Shown here piece by piece: positions 21,501 to 33,500 of a DNA stretch of 64,000 nucleotides. This stretch comes from Argyresthia goedartella (lineage: Eukaryota > Arthropoda > Insecta > Lepidoptera > Argyresthiidae): assembly GCA_949825045.1 (NCBI GenBank), contig OX463824.1, positions 29,296,001 to 29,360,000 of the forward strand. Reading direction: 5' to 3'. The notes beneath the pieces were generated by a model, which had not been told where the DNA came from, did not search any database, and worked only from the letters and a program-made list of their open reading frames with translations. Position 1 is the stretch's first letter; every line of letters begins with the position of its first letter. The position numbers and the translations under genes are program-made.

Positions 21501-24500
21501 CAGCGGTATAAGTTTACTGTGTTTCATGAGGTCTGGAAAAGCCCTATCGTCAACACATTTATTGAATATATAAGCTAAGTGTGGGGCTATAACTAGAATT
21601 ACTGAACCAATGACTTTGACTGATATACCCCACAGGTCTTCCGTATTTTTTAAGTTAAGTAATTTAAACGTTTTGACAATGTCCTGGGGATATACATGAT
21701 GAAATTTTAAATATACATTACTGACGCTAGTGTTATTTTTTAATAAAGTCTCTGCTTCAAATGGAGATGAATTTAGACGGTCCGTTGTGAGTACGGGTAC
21801 ATTGGTGAAGAATGTTTCAAAAGCTCGAGCAACATCAGCGTTGGATTTAACAACATCATCACCTATCTTTAGGCAGAAATCACTGTCCCTTGGTATACCA
21901 AGCAGGCAAATAATAAACCGCGAAACTGGCAAAGTTATAACTTTGCCAGTTTCGCGGTTTATTATTTGCCAAACTGTTTTCATTCTATTATTTGAATTTT
22001 GAATTTTTCTATTAATGTGTAAAGTTTTTGCAGTTCTACAAACCAACTTGAAAGTTTTGGAATATTTTTTAACATAGTCATGAAATTTTCGATCAAAGTT
22101 ATAGGTTTTTTGATCATAAAGGTCATACAAGATAACTCTACTTTTACGAATTCCAAACGTTGCCCAGTCATTTACAATCAATGGCCCGATGCCTGAGCAG
22201 ACATGTTTGTTCTCCCGACGAGAAAAGATAACCTCCAATTACTCCTCTCGTTTCGATACAAGTGACAGCTGCGGTTCTGTTTCCGTTCCGAGTCGCGCAA
22301 CAAGAGGAGGTGCGTTCCGAAGCATAAATATTAAACAGTCACCCGCCCGGACAGGCCCGAGCCTGTCCCTAATCAATAGGAAGGCGAGAAAGTGTTGCGA
22401 CCGCTCTCTTGAGGACCGAGTCCCCCACCTTGACTTCTGCTGATCGAGGCGTGCCATCCCGACCCGTGTACAAATTGACGATCCGTCCTCGTCTCCATCT
22501 CAATGATGGCAGGTTCGCATCCTTAATCAGCACCAAATCACCGACTTGAGGGGGGCTCGTCCGGTCAGTCCACTTAAGGCGCTGCTGCAAGATGTGCAAG
22601 AACTCAAGGGACCACCGTTTCCAAAAATCTTGAGCCATCTGCTGCAACATCTGCCACCTAGTTAACCGACTTAACTTAACATCACCGAATGGGTATTCTG
22701 GCAGGGCGTTAAGGGGCTGACCTATCAGGAAGTGACCCGGCGTCAACGCTTCCAAGTCATTTGGATCCGAACTGAGCGGGCACAACGGACGCGAGTTCAG
22801 TGTCATTTCAATTTTACAGAACAGCGTCGCAAGCTCTTCAAAGCGTAGAGAGGTCTCACCGATGATCCTCGTCAGGTGCGACTTAGCCGATTTAACCGCA
22901 GCCTCAAAAATTCCTCCCCAATGAGGACATCCCGGCGGACTGAAAACCCATTCAATCCCACGTCGGGAGCAAGCCGTACCGATGGCGTCCTGGTTACCGT
23001 TCAGGAATTGAGTGACCTCCTGCAGATATCGCCTGGCTACGACAAAATTTGTGCCGTTGTCCGAACGGATTAATGTCGAGAGGCCCCTTCGTGAGACGAA
23101 CCGATCCAGACATGCGATAAATGCCTCCGTAGTGAGGTCACTGACCACCTCCAAGTGGACTGCCTTCGTGGCCAAGCACACGAAGACGCACAGGTATGCC
23201 TTCACTAATCTGGCGTTCCGTAGCTGTGAAGACTTGACCATGAATGGTCCCGCGAAATCCGTTCCGACACCCGCAAAGGGCCGGATTTCGTTAACCCTAT
23301 CCGAGGGCAAATCGCCCATCTGGGGCTGCATCGTAGCCGCCTTGGCCCGATAACAAGGCAGGCACCGAAATACGACGCTACGCACTAATCGTCTTCCCGA
23401 TAGAATCCAGAACTCGCGCTGGAGAAACGCCATCAAGGCGTGGCATCCGATATGCCCATTCAGAATGTGTCGATCCTGTATCAACAGTTCGACCAACTTC
23501 CCTTTCCTAGGGAGTAACAACGGGTGGCGAGCCGCATAAGGCAGGTTGGCATTCCGCAGCCGACCTCCTACCCTCAGCAATCCTTGAGGGTCAATAAACG
23601 GGTTGAGCCGAGCCACAGCTCCCTTCAGTTGGACGCGTCCGCGTCTCAGAATGTCCAGTTCGGACTTAAAGTGCACCGTCTGCACGTTCCGTACCAATGC
23701 GAACAACGCATGGTTCCGTTCCCGTGGTGTCAGCACTCGTTGCGCCTCAGAATTCCGACAATTCCGCGAAAATCGGCAGATCCAGGCGGTCACATTGACC
23801 AGCTTGTCGAGCGAGCTGTACCGTTCCAGCAGGCTGAACTCCTCTTCCGGCTCTGGTTGCGTCGTACAGACACCGACTGTCAAGGCGCCGTTCGCCGAGG
23901 TAACGCGTGGACTCATTGGCCAATCCGATTCGGCTTGAGTCAACCATTTTGGACCCCACCACAAGGGATGTCCAACCAACTCCGGAGCGTGACACCCACG
24001 AGACGCACAGTCTGCTGGGTTCATCTCCCCTGGAACATGTCTCCAGATTAAGGGAACCTCCGAATTCAAAATCTGCGAAACCCGATTCGCCACAAAAATC
24101 TCCAGCTTGTGAACTGAAGCCTTCAGCCAGCATAACACGATCTGGCTGTCCGTCCAAGCGTAGACCGTATCTTCTAACGCTATTGACCCACGAAGAACCG
24201 TCATCGTGTGGTTGAGCAGACGAGTCAGGAGAGCCGCTCCCGAAAGCTCTAACTTGGGAATGGTCAGGCGAGTGCGCAACGGCGCAACCTTGCTCTTGGC
24301 CATGACCAACCGCACATCAACCTCCCCCGAGGAGTCGACCGTACGCAGATATACCGCAGCTCCGTAGCCCTTCTCCGAGGCATCGCAAAACCCATGCAGG
24401 GTGGCGGTGTATCCTTTGGTGGGGACCAACCTCCGTGTCAGTGAAATCCGATTGATGCCAGGGAGGGTCGAAAAGAACGATTCCCACTCTGAGCTCAATG

Positions 24501-27500
24501 ACCCGCCGATCGGGTCGTCCCATTTCAGCTCAGCAGACCACAATTGCTGCATAAAACACTTGAGCTGAAATGTTACCGGGGTGATCCACCCGTTTGGATC
24601 AAATGTCCTAGCCACCGTTGAAAGGACGTTCCGTTTCGTCCAGACCTTCGGGGAGTCCAACTCGACCCGATACGAAAACATGTCTGACACCGGCTGGTAC
24701 TGGACGCCTAATACCGACAACATATTTGGATTTTCCAAATTTTCAAAAATGTGGGGATCCTGCTGGTAGTCATCCGGAAGACCAGTCAGTACTCTGGAGA
24801 GTTCGACATCCATTTCCGGAGCTCGTAACCTCCACCCCGTAAGAGCTCAACTAGCTCGTCCCGTCGAGCGAGCGCCTCCTCTACGGAATCTGCACCGGTA
24901 CAGATATCGTCCACGTAGAGGTCCTGCTCCAGGATCGCTGCTCCTCTAGGGAAGTTTAACCGTTCTCGATCCGCTAACTCCCGCAGAGTGCGAATCGCCA
25001 AATAAGGACTAGACCGTAGCCCGTACGTGTTGGTGTTCAGCTCGTACACCCTGATGGGCTGATCTGGGCTCTCTCGCCACAGTATCAGCTGATACCGTCT
25101 ATCGTCAGGGTGAATGACCGTCTGTCTAAACATCATCCGGATGTCAGCTACAAACACAACATTGTGTCGACGGAACCGTGTGATAACATCCGCGATGTCA
25201 TGGTTCAACTTCGGCCCTGAATGCAAACACTGGTTCAGGTTCATGCCGTTAGATGTTGATGCCGATCCATCGAACACTACCCGTATTTTGCCCTCCGGGG
25301 TCCTCAAGACCGCGTGATGGGGCAGGAAGCAGTGGTCTTCACGCTTCCAGTCGATACCCGAAACCGACATGTGGCCGAGCGACTCGTATTCCCGCATGAA
25401 GTCGACGTACTTCTGCCGGAAAATCCCGTCACGCTTCATGCGTCGTTCCATCGACAGAAGCCGCGTCTCGGCTGCATGGTGTGAACTTCCCAGCGGCGGG
25501 CGATCACTCCGAAATGGAAGACGTGTGAGAAATCGACCTGACCGAAAGCGACCAGTATTGTTCCGATAAAACTGTTCACACTCTTCTTCAACCGGGTCCA
25601 ACCGGCGGACCGTAGGTGGTTCCTCCACCTCCCAAAACTTAAGGCCCCCGAGTCCAATAGTGCTCGTGCCACACATGATTTGCCGTCCGAACTCCACGCT
25701 ATCACCGAGGCGGTGGGGAGCATGACCGTCTGTGGAGTGGGGGCACCCTGTAAGTGGGCGGCGTGTCCCTAGCGGGAACCTCCGCGGGATCCGAACCCGC
25801 TGGGACCCCCGTCGGCCTGGTAACTCGGCTGCTGATATGCCACCGGTGGCATATCAGACCGTATGTACATCAGGGGGTCCCAACCCGCATAATAGGCCCC
25901 TCGCTGTCCCGGTACCCGACCATACCGGACTGTGAACGGTGTGCCCGATGGCCACCGTGGATGGAGGGGGGAGAGCGGATCCAACCTGGGGCGCTCTAGG
26001 AATGGGGGCGACATCCGACTGTTCGCCTCCCAGAGCGACGGGCAGGGTGGCGCAGAAGGTGGTGGGCTCCCAGCCTTCGCGCCACTCATAGGTGCCATCT
26101 GACACCCGCCCGTAACACGCGATGAGCCAGCGGCCCGAAGTCCTCGCTGACCCTGGACAGCGGCGACCGAACCCCGGCTATCCCGCCTGTTACCCCCCGC
26201 GCTGCCCCCTTCCCCTCGGGGGGGGTCCCGCCCGCGGGTACCCCAGTCACCCCGTTGGTGACTCCCGTTGCCCGGAGGGGGACTGGGTCCGGCCCTGGTT
26301 GGGCCCTGTGACCGACCAACCTGAGTCCGGCCCTGGTGATCGTCCGAAGGGCCTGACCGGTTCAGGCACAACACGATGTGGTGCTTGCCACCGCAGCACT
26401 CACAGGGGGACGCGCGTGAGCACTCGCTCAGCGGGTGCGGCCCCAAACAACCGAAACACAATCGGTGGCGGAAGACTACCTTCCTGCGGACAGCCACCCC
26501 GAGCGCCTTAAAGTTGGCGCAACTGGTCACCTCATGACCGGCACTGTCGCAGTGCACACAGCCGTCACCCGACGGCGCGGCACTCAAAACGCCAAACTGT
26601 TTTGACCGCCCACCCCCCCGTGGGGGTGGGGGGCGCGGCCCCTCCCGCATCCACGCGGGTTGGCGCTGCACACTGGCCTCCGTATCCAATGTGTCGCATC
26701 GCCTGCATTCACCCTCCGAAAAATCCGTTAATTGGACGAGCGTGGGCAGTTCCGAGCTACTGCCCCCATGCAGCTGTTCAAACCGACTTTGAACAGCTGC
26801 AGGCAACCGTGACAAAACCATATACAACACGATATATGACCATTGGTCTACCGGCAGACCAAGGTTTTGAAGAGCCTTAGTGGCCACCAGCACAGGGTTG
26901 AGCACCTGTACCCGGATGTCAACATCCCGGGTTACTCTTGGGATGCTAAACAGCTTCCCCAGCTGCGCATCAACCAACCACCGTTTGTGCTGGTAGCGGT
27001 CAAACAATATGGACCGGGCTATCTCGTAATTGCCTGCCGTGACCGTTAGGTGACCGACCAACTCCTTCGGTTCACCCCGCAGTGCCATCAATAGTTGGGC
27101 CAACTTGTAGGCGTTGTCCAGGTCGTCCCGACCGTGGACCAAACTATCGAACAAATTGATGAATGCCGGCCACCCATCAATTGCCCCACCGAAGGCCGGA
27201 ATCTCCAGGTGTGGCAGCCGTCCAACAACACCCTTAGGGGGCGGGTCTCCGCTACCCTCCCCGCGGTCATTCCGTCGCGACCGCTTAATTTTCTCCGCGC
27301 GACGCTCGATGTCGCCCAAGCACTCCATCGCTTGGTCAGCATCCGCGCAGAGCTGCTTCACTGCAGCCACCGAAGCCTCATCCGTAAGCCCGAGGGCTTC
27401 AGCCTCCGCAGCCAGCCGACACACCTTCCCGACGCGTGTCATTGCGTCCTCCACACGCTTGAGCAGGACATCGTCCATGTCAGGTCGCTCCACATACTTG

Positions 27501-30500
27501 TGAGTATGGGCGAGCCATCTCATCTCCTCACGGACACCATACCGCAGTACCGTCAAGGGCGAAGGTGCCATGGTTACCGATTCAATTGTTTCTGGTCCTA
27601 TGCTTCACTACCGAACTAAGCACAGCCAGAGACCAGCACTTGCCCGTCAGCGCTGGGCACAGATATTAAAAATAAGTTGTAAAAACCAAGGCAACCACTA
27701 AAACAATTAAATCCTAAACAATATTTAATATGGTCGCCCTGTGGACATACACCTTATAAATATACACTCTAAATCAATTAGAGAATGCCACCATAAAACA
27801 CAATACAAAAATAACCCACAAAACTTGATTATGAAAACAATACAAAATAATGAGCTGTGACCTTCTAGAAGTGGCCCCTCCGATATGACCCACACTTCTA
27901 CTGAGGTCAGCAAAATCAGCTGAATACCCCTTAAATAGCCTGACCCTGCTCTGTAAACCGAAATAACACTGCAGTACTAAAGAACCCGACGTTCTACCGC
28001 AAGTAATACAATCTAGTTACTTCGCAGAATGACTGTTCAATCTTTTATGCGCACAAACAGTAGTTTCCGACTACAATTTTATAATAATTGTTAACTAAAT
28101 TGACACTTATACTTTCACTAACCGAAAATGAACTTTAATTGTGGTACCGACCACAGACTCATTGCCGACTTGCCGGCCAATCTGAGATATTATTTTCTCC
28201 CAACTACAACGTGGCAAAAAAAACAACCCTACAACCGTGAATCGATGATTTCCCACTAGGAAACCGCGCTTGCTACCAAAATGATTAATTCCACGCCTCA
28301 ACCGAACGGCGTGGAATCTTGAGGGGCTCGGTTGTTGCCAGCACGGGAGAGAAAAGAAGTCTTGATTGTTACTGACCTGTCGCCGTGGACAGGAAATCGA
28401 AAGCTCGATTCGAGACAGGAATACGGGATAAGGGCACAAGTTTGGGTAGGATTGGGAATGAATCTCACTGTCGCTGCCCGACGCTGTCGCCGGCGTGCTG
28501 CCTGCCGACACGTGGAGTCGCCGTCCGATACGACGATGTCCAATCAACACGGATCACTCAACCGCTGACGCGAATCTACTTATTTCCCGACGATGTTTAT
28601 GATGAGCACTCCGACCAGGCCCGACGCCTGTATTTGGTAATTGTTACACCGAATTACAATCAATGGCCCGATGCCTGAGCAGACATGTTTGTTCTCCCGA
28701 CGAGAAAAGATAACCTCCAATTACTCCTCTCGTTTCGATACGAGTGACAGCTGCGGTTCTGTTTCCGTTCCGAGTCGCGCAACAAGAGGAGTTGCGTTCC
28801 GAAGCATAAATATTAAACAACCAGTCTTATCCTTAATAGTAATTGGGAATGAAACTGTTTGACCACTGTGATCGGAGGGTAAGCAGTTAATTACACTTTT
28901 ACTTGTGAATGCACAGTCACAAAAAACGTTATCTAAGCAAGTTTGGCTGGTAAGTGTAATTCTAGTCGGCTCTAGAAATACATGACATAAATTAAATGAT
29001 TTGAACAGAGTTATTAATCGTCGCTTCAGTGTTGTATCTACAAGCAGATCTACATTAAGATCGCCACAAATAATTAACTTTTTTCTGTTATTACAAAGTT
29101 TAATGAGGGCTTCCTCCATAATTTTCTCAAATATTTCGAAATTGCCATGGCCTTTTTCATCCCTCGGTGGCCTGTAGACACAAACAATAATATGGCTATC
29201 TAACTCAACACAGGATACCTCTATTTGTCTTTCAACAGTAAGTGCAAGAATATCTTTCCGTTGTTTCACCTTAATATTATTTTTCACTAAGATTAAAGAA
29301 CCACCTCTACCAGCAGTCTTTCTATTGTAACAACTGACAATTTTGTAATTATTTATGTTAAAAGACATCATATTTTCCTTCAACCAGTGTTCAGTAACAC
29401 AAATAATATCAATGTCAGAATTTTTTAGAAATAATTCTAATACAAGTTCTTTGCCAGGTAGCCCCTGGATGTTTTGATGGGCAATATTTAACTGGGGCTT
29501 ACATTTTGACATATTTAGTGGCTCTTGTATGCTAGAGATTTCCTCTATTGTCTTATGAACTAATTTGAATTACTTGGAACAGATTCCAATGTTGCATGCA
29601 AAGTATAATTAACAGGTGAATTCCCAATAGGGGTGCATGTCATACTACTCTTAAAATAAGCTGATGTCAAGTTGAACTTAGTTAAACCAACTATAGCTGC
29701 GTCGCATATATTATAAGCTAACAATGTAGCTACTAATTTTCTATATTTATTAGACAGGTACAATGTATCCCGTGTCAGAGTAAAGTTATGAATAAAATTA
29801 TTCATGTCGAAATATAAAATAGCATCGCTGTGATGCCATGTTAAATTAAATAAATGAATATGTAGTGTAGATGGCTCACCGGGCTCTTTATAACAAGATT
29901 ATAAGAACCATACAGATCGTCGCCTTAGGGACAGTGGGATCACTTTTCACGTGTAAGTACGTCGACAAATTCAGTAAAACCAAAAAAATAATAAATCACA
30001 TTTTATCTAGGGGGATGGTGTTATGCCAAATGAAGCAGGTAGTTGAATGCACGTAACTGCCACCGCATATGAGAAAAGGCGTGATGCTATATAAGGTTAC
30101 ATTATGTTGACAATTCATTGTTGTTGTTCTATTAATTAAGTTTAAAAATAATAAAGTACCTTTTTTCATAGGGGGAGGCAGAGGTGCATCTTTGCTCACG
30201 TTTAGCTGTTAATTCAATACTCCATTTTTGCTTGACAGATGGCTAGCCCATCGCCGCAGCTATGGAAATTGAAGGTTTCATCGCGATATTTTCCATCAAC
30301 TTTTGAAAAAATATAGTAAAAATATTTGAATTTTTATTTGATTAAACAAATTTGAATTTTGTTCTTTTCCATTTAGATTCCCTCAAGACCCTAGTCGTAG
30401 AGAACGATGGGTAAAAGGCGTTCAATTAGAAAGACGTGAGAGTGATTGGATTCCTAGCAAAAATGCCGTAATATGTTCAATGCATTTTAATGATGAAGAT

Positions 30501-33500
30501 TTATATTACACAAAGAAGAAGGGATTCAGGATGATTAATAAAACCGCTATTCCAATATGTACTGTAAGTATTTGCACAGCACATGAATAGATTTTACTAT
30601 CGTTTGATGTTTGACTAACTAGATAATTACTGTGGCGATGCGTTTATCATTATTCGTGAATTGTAAAGATAAGGCTAATCATAAAATATTTTCAGATGGT
30701 ATTTTCAAATGAATCTCCAGTTGTATCGACTCCTCCACCAAATCTCCAGTCGAATTCAACATTCAATCAAGAAAACACTGGAGTGGGACCATGTTTAAAA
30801 AAAACAGTCCTCTCTAAATTGCAAAAGATGCAATTTAGAGAGGACAATTTAGGCAAGACAATACAATATGAGACAAGGAAAATGTCAACCTGAGTCTAGA
30901 AATTCCTCCGACATCCCGTAAACGTAGTTTGGTAGGTTATTTCAATAAAATTCTACTAAGAATGTTCGATTCATTTTATTATTATAATTAATACTCTTTC
31001 ATTCGTGTATTTTATATATCACCGTAAGATAGTCAAAACCATTAGTTAATAAACTAACACGTTAGTTGATCAACTATCGACAGATAGTAAACCAGACCGA
31101 CAGGGTTTACAATTTACGTTTCTTTTGTTTTTACATGTCAATTTAATACGAAGACTATTCGCTTCACCTAAGCTACCAGAGTGTTTGCCCTGGTATTTCG
31201 TTTGCAATTCAAGTTTAAACCAGTCTATTATTTAAAGGTTTTAACCGTTAATTTATCAACTAACGCGTTATATAGTAAGCAGTACGCTACAGTTTACTAT
31301 CTGTCGATAGTTGACCAACTAACGAGAAAAAAACGTTAGTTTATCAACTAACGGTTTTGACTATCTTACGGTGACATATATAAAGATAAGGCTAATATGT
31401 AATATTTCAGATGCAGTTTCAAATGAAACTCCTATTGCAACGACTCCGTCACCAAATCTCTAGTCGAATTCAACATCGAATACACTCCTCTCTAATACGA
31501 CATGCGATAAGGAAAATGTCAACCCGAGTCAAGAAATTTCTTCTTCGACCCGTAAACGCCGTATGGTAGGTATTCAAATAAAATCCGACAAAGAGTGTTC
31601 GATTCGTTGTATTACAATTTATTATTCCTTTATTCGGCAAATACATGGTATACTTACCGATATTTTTGTTTCGGGTCTCTTGTCCAAACTGTGGTTGTGA
31701 CTTTGGGTTGACCATGAATTCTACTGAAAACGATACTCTTGAGATGCCACGGCCGTTATCGGGTGTCACAGATTCCAAACCAAGATGTTTTACTCCTTTG
31801 AATATTCCGTCTTCTGATTCTGACATTCAATCCTCTCTTAATACCCCCAAAACGCATAAGTTTAAAAATCTAGTAAAAACCAAATCCTTGCTTTCTGAAA
31901 AAAGATTGTCGAAAAACAGTATCTTAAAACGTAACATGACAGATTACTTAAAAAATGCATCACATTAAAAGGTATAACTGCGGATCTGAAAAAAGAAAAA
32001 AGCAATAGAAACAAATTTAGGTGCACTCTCTTCACTTCCCCACCGTGGGAAGTGAAGAGAGTGCACCTAAACGCGATATTGTACTGAGTATTAAAAAGAA
32101 ACAACAAAAAAAAAGAGAAGCATAATTAAATTCACACCCGCTGTAAAATAAATTGCTCTCACATTGCACTACTATTCTGCATCAGGATACAATTTCGTGC
32201 GTAAAGAATTTGATTCATGTCTGCCCCATCCATCTACATTAGCCAAATGGTGTCAAAGTATTGACTGCGAGCCTGGTTTCACAGAGGAATCGTTTAGAGC
32301 TATTAAGTTCAAACTCGGACATACAGATAAAAACCTTGCTTGTCTCATTGTGGACGAAATGGCAATAAGGCAACAGAAAATATTTAATGGCAAGGTAATG
32401 GTTGGTCTTGTCACACATTTTGGATGCCACTGCTCGTATGAGATTGCAACGCAGGCGTATGTTCTGATGTTGGTATCTTTGAACGATTCGTGGAAATTAC
32501 CATTAGGTTATTTTCTAATAAACGGAATAACGGCGGAACAAAGAACAACAATAATCAAAATGTGTCTTGCAAAATGTGCAGCTGTGGGAATAGATGTAGT
32601 TAGCTTGACGTTTGATGGTTTCGCGTCAAATCTATCTACTGCTAATGTACTTGGGTGCAACTTGAATGATCCGGCTAATCTAAAAACTACATTTGCTCAT
32701 CCAACTACTGGCCAAGCCGTTGTTATAATACTTGACCCATGCCATATGGTGAAATTGGTTCGAAATACTTTTGAATCAAAAAAAGTCCAAGACAACTTAG
32801 GTCTTCATTTTGCCAACAAATTAACTGAGAGGCATTTGAACTTCAAAAATAACATCATGACCGTCAAACTTGCGACACAACTGTTAAGCAATAGCGTTGC
32901 CAAAGCTATACAGTTGTGCGAAGAAGTTCTCGAAATCTTTAACACCTTTAAATATTTGACACCTTAAACACATACAGCTTGGCCGGTAAAGGTTTCAAAC
33001 ATCCGGCATCCTTAAAAGACAAAAACAGTCTATTTGAGTTTCTTGATTCGACAAAGGATTACTTACTTGGTTTGACGATAAAAGTACGCAGTAAGACCAC
33101 TCGGACCGTTAGTGGAAAAAAAAATATCAAGCTTACCACTACCGAAAAAAAAGTTACCCAAACAAAAGTTAAAACAGGTGTATTGGGATTACTTGTATGT
33201 ATACAGAGCCTCGAACATCTTTTCAATGTCCTCGTGTTGGAAAGAAAGGCACTGATATATATACTTCCTTACAAATTCAGCCAAGATAATTTGGAAATGT
33301 TTTTCGGGGTGATACGCAACCACGGGCGTTTTAATAACAACCCCAACGCACATCAGTTTAAAGGAATCTATAAGAAAACATTACTGAATTTGGAAATTCG
33401 CTCTAATTTCACCGGCAATTGCATACCGTTGACTGAAATACCTATACTAAACTGCTCAGTGAAAATTAATGAAAGTACCAGAGGTTTTCGCAACGATACA

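Larger units (their letters stand above)
19886..22171 (-). mobile_element. Jk-A non-LTR retrotransposon, 3' part (RT and 3' UTR)
   Basis: Starts at a (GTCAAATA)-type tail, contains the Jk-A 3' UTR (19915-20220) and the RT domain (20220-22171). At 22172 it is cut by BEL-2; its endonuclease part resumes at 28820. Together they make the most complete Jk-A copy here. The linker of roughly 80 residues between EN and RT is missing at the BEL-2 junction. Confidence 0.85.
22172..28819 (-). mobile_element. BEL-2: defective BEL/Pao retrotransposon
   Basis: 5' LTR 28282-28819, gag 25769-27571, pol 22369-25768, 3' LTR remnant 22172-22337. It belongs to the same lineage as BEL-1 but is clearly a different subfamily. 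Broken by a ~480-bp deletion in the protease/linker region, a frameshift in RT and loss of ~370 bp of the 3' LTR together with adjacent Jk-A sequence. Inserted in the Jk-A element on the same strand, within DDB1 intron 7. Confidence 0.93.

Noticed and set aside
29871..30056. 61-codon ORF with hydrophobic start ([15 protein letters not shown])
   Set aside because: Short, no recognised family, lies between a truncated LINE and a decayed transposon.
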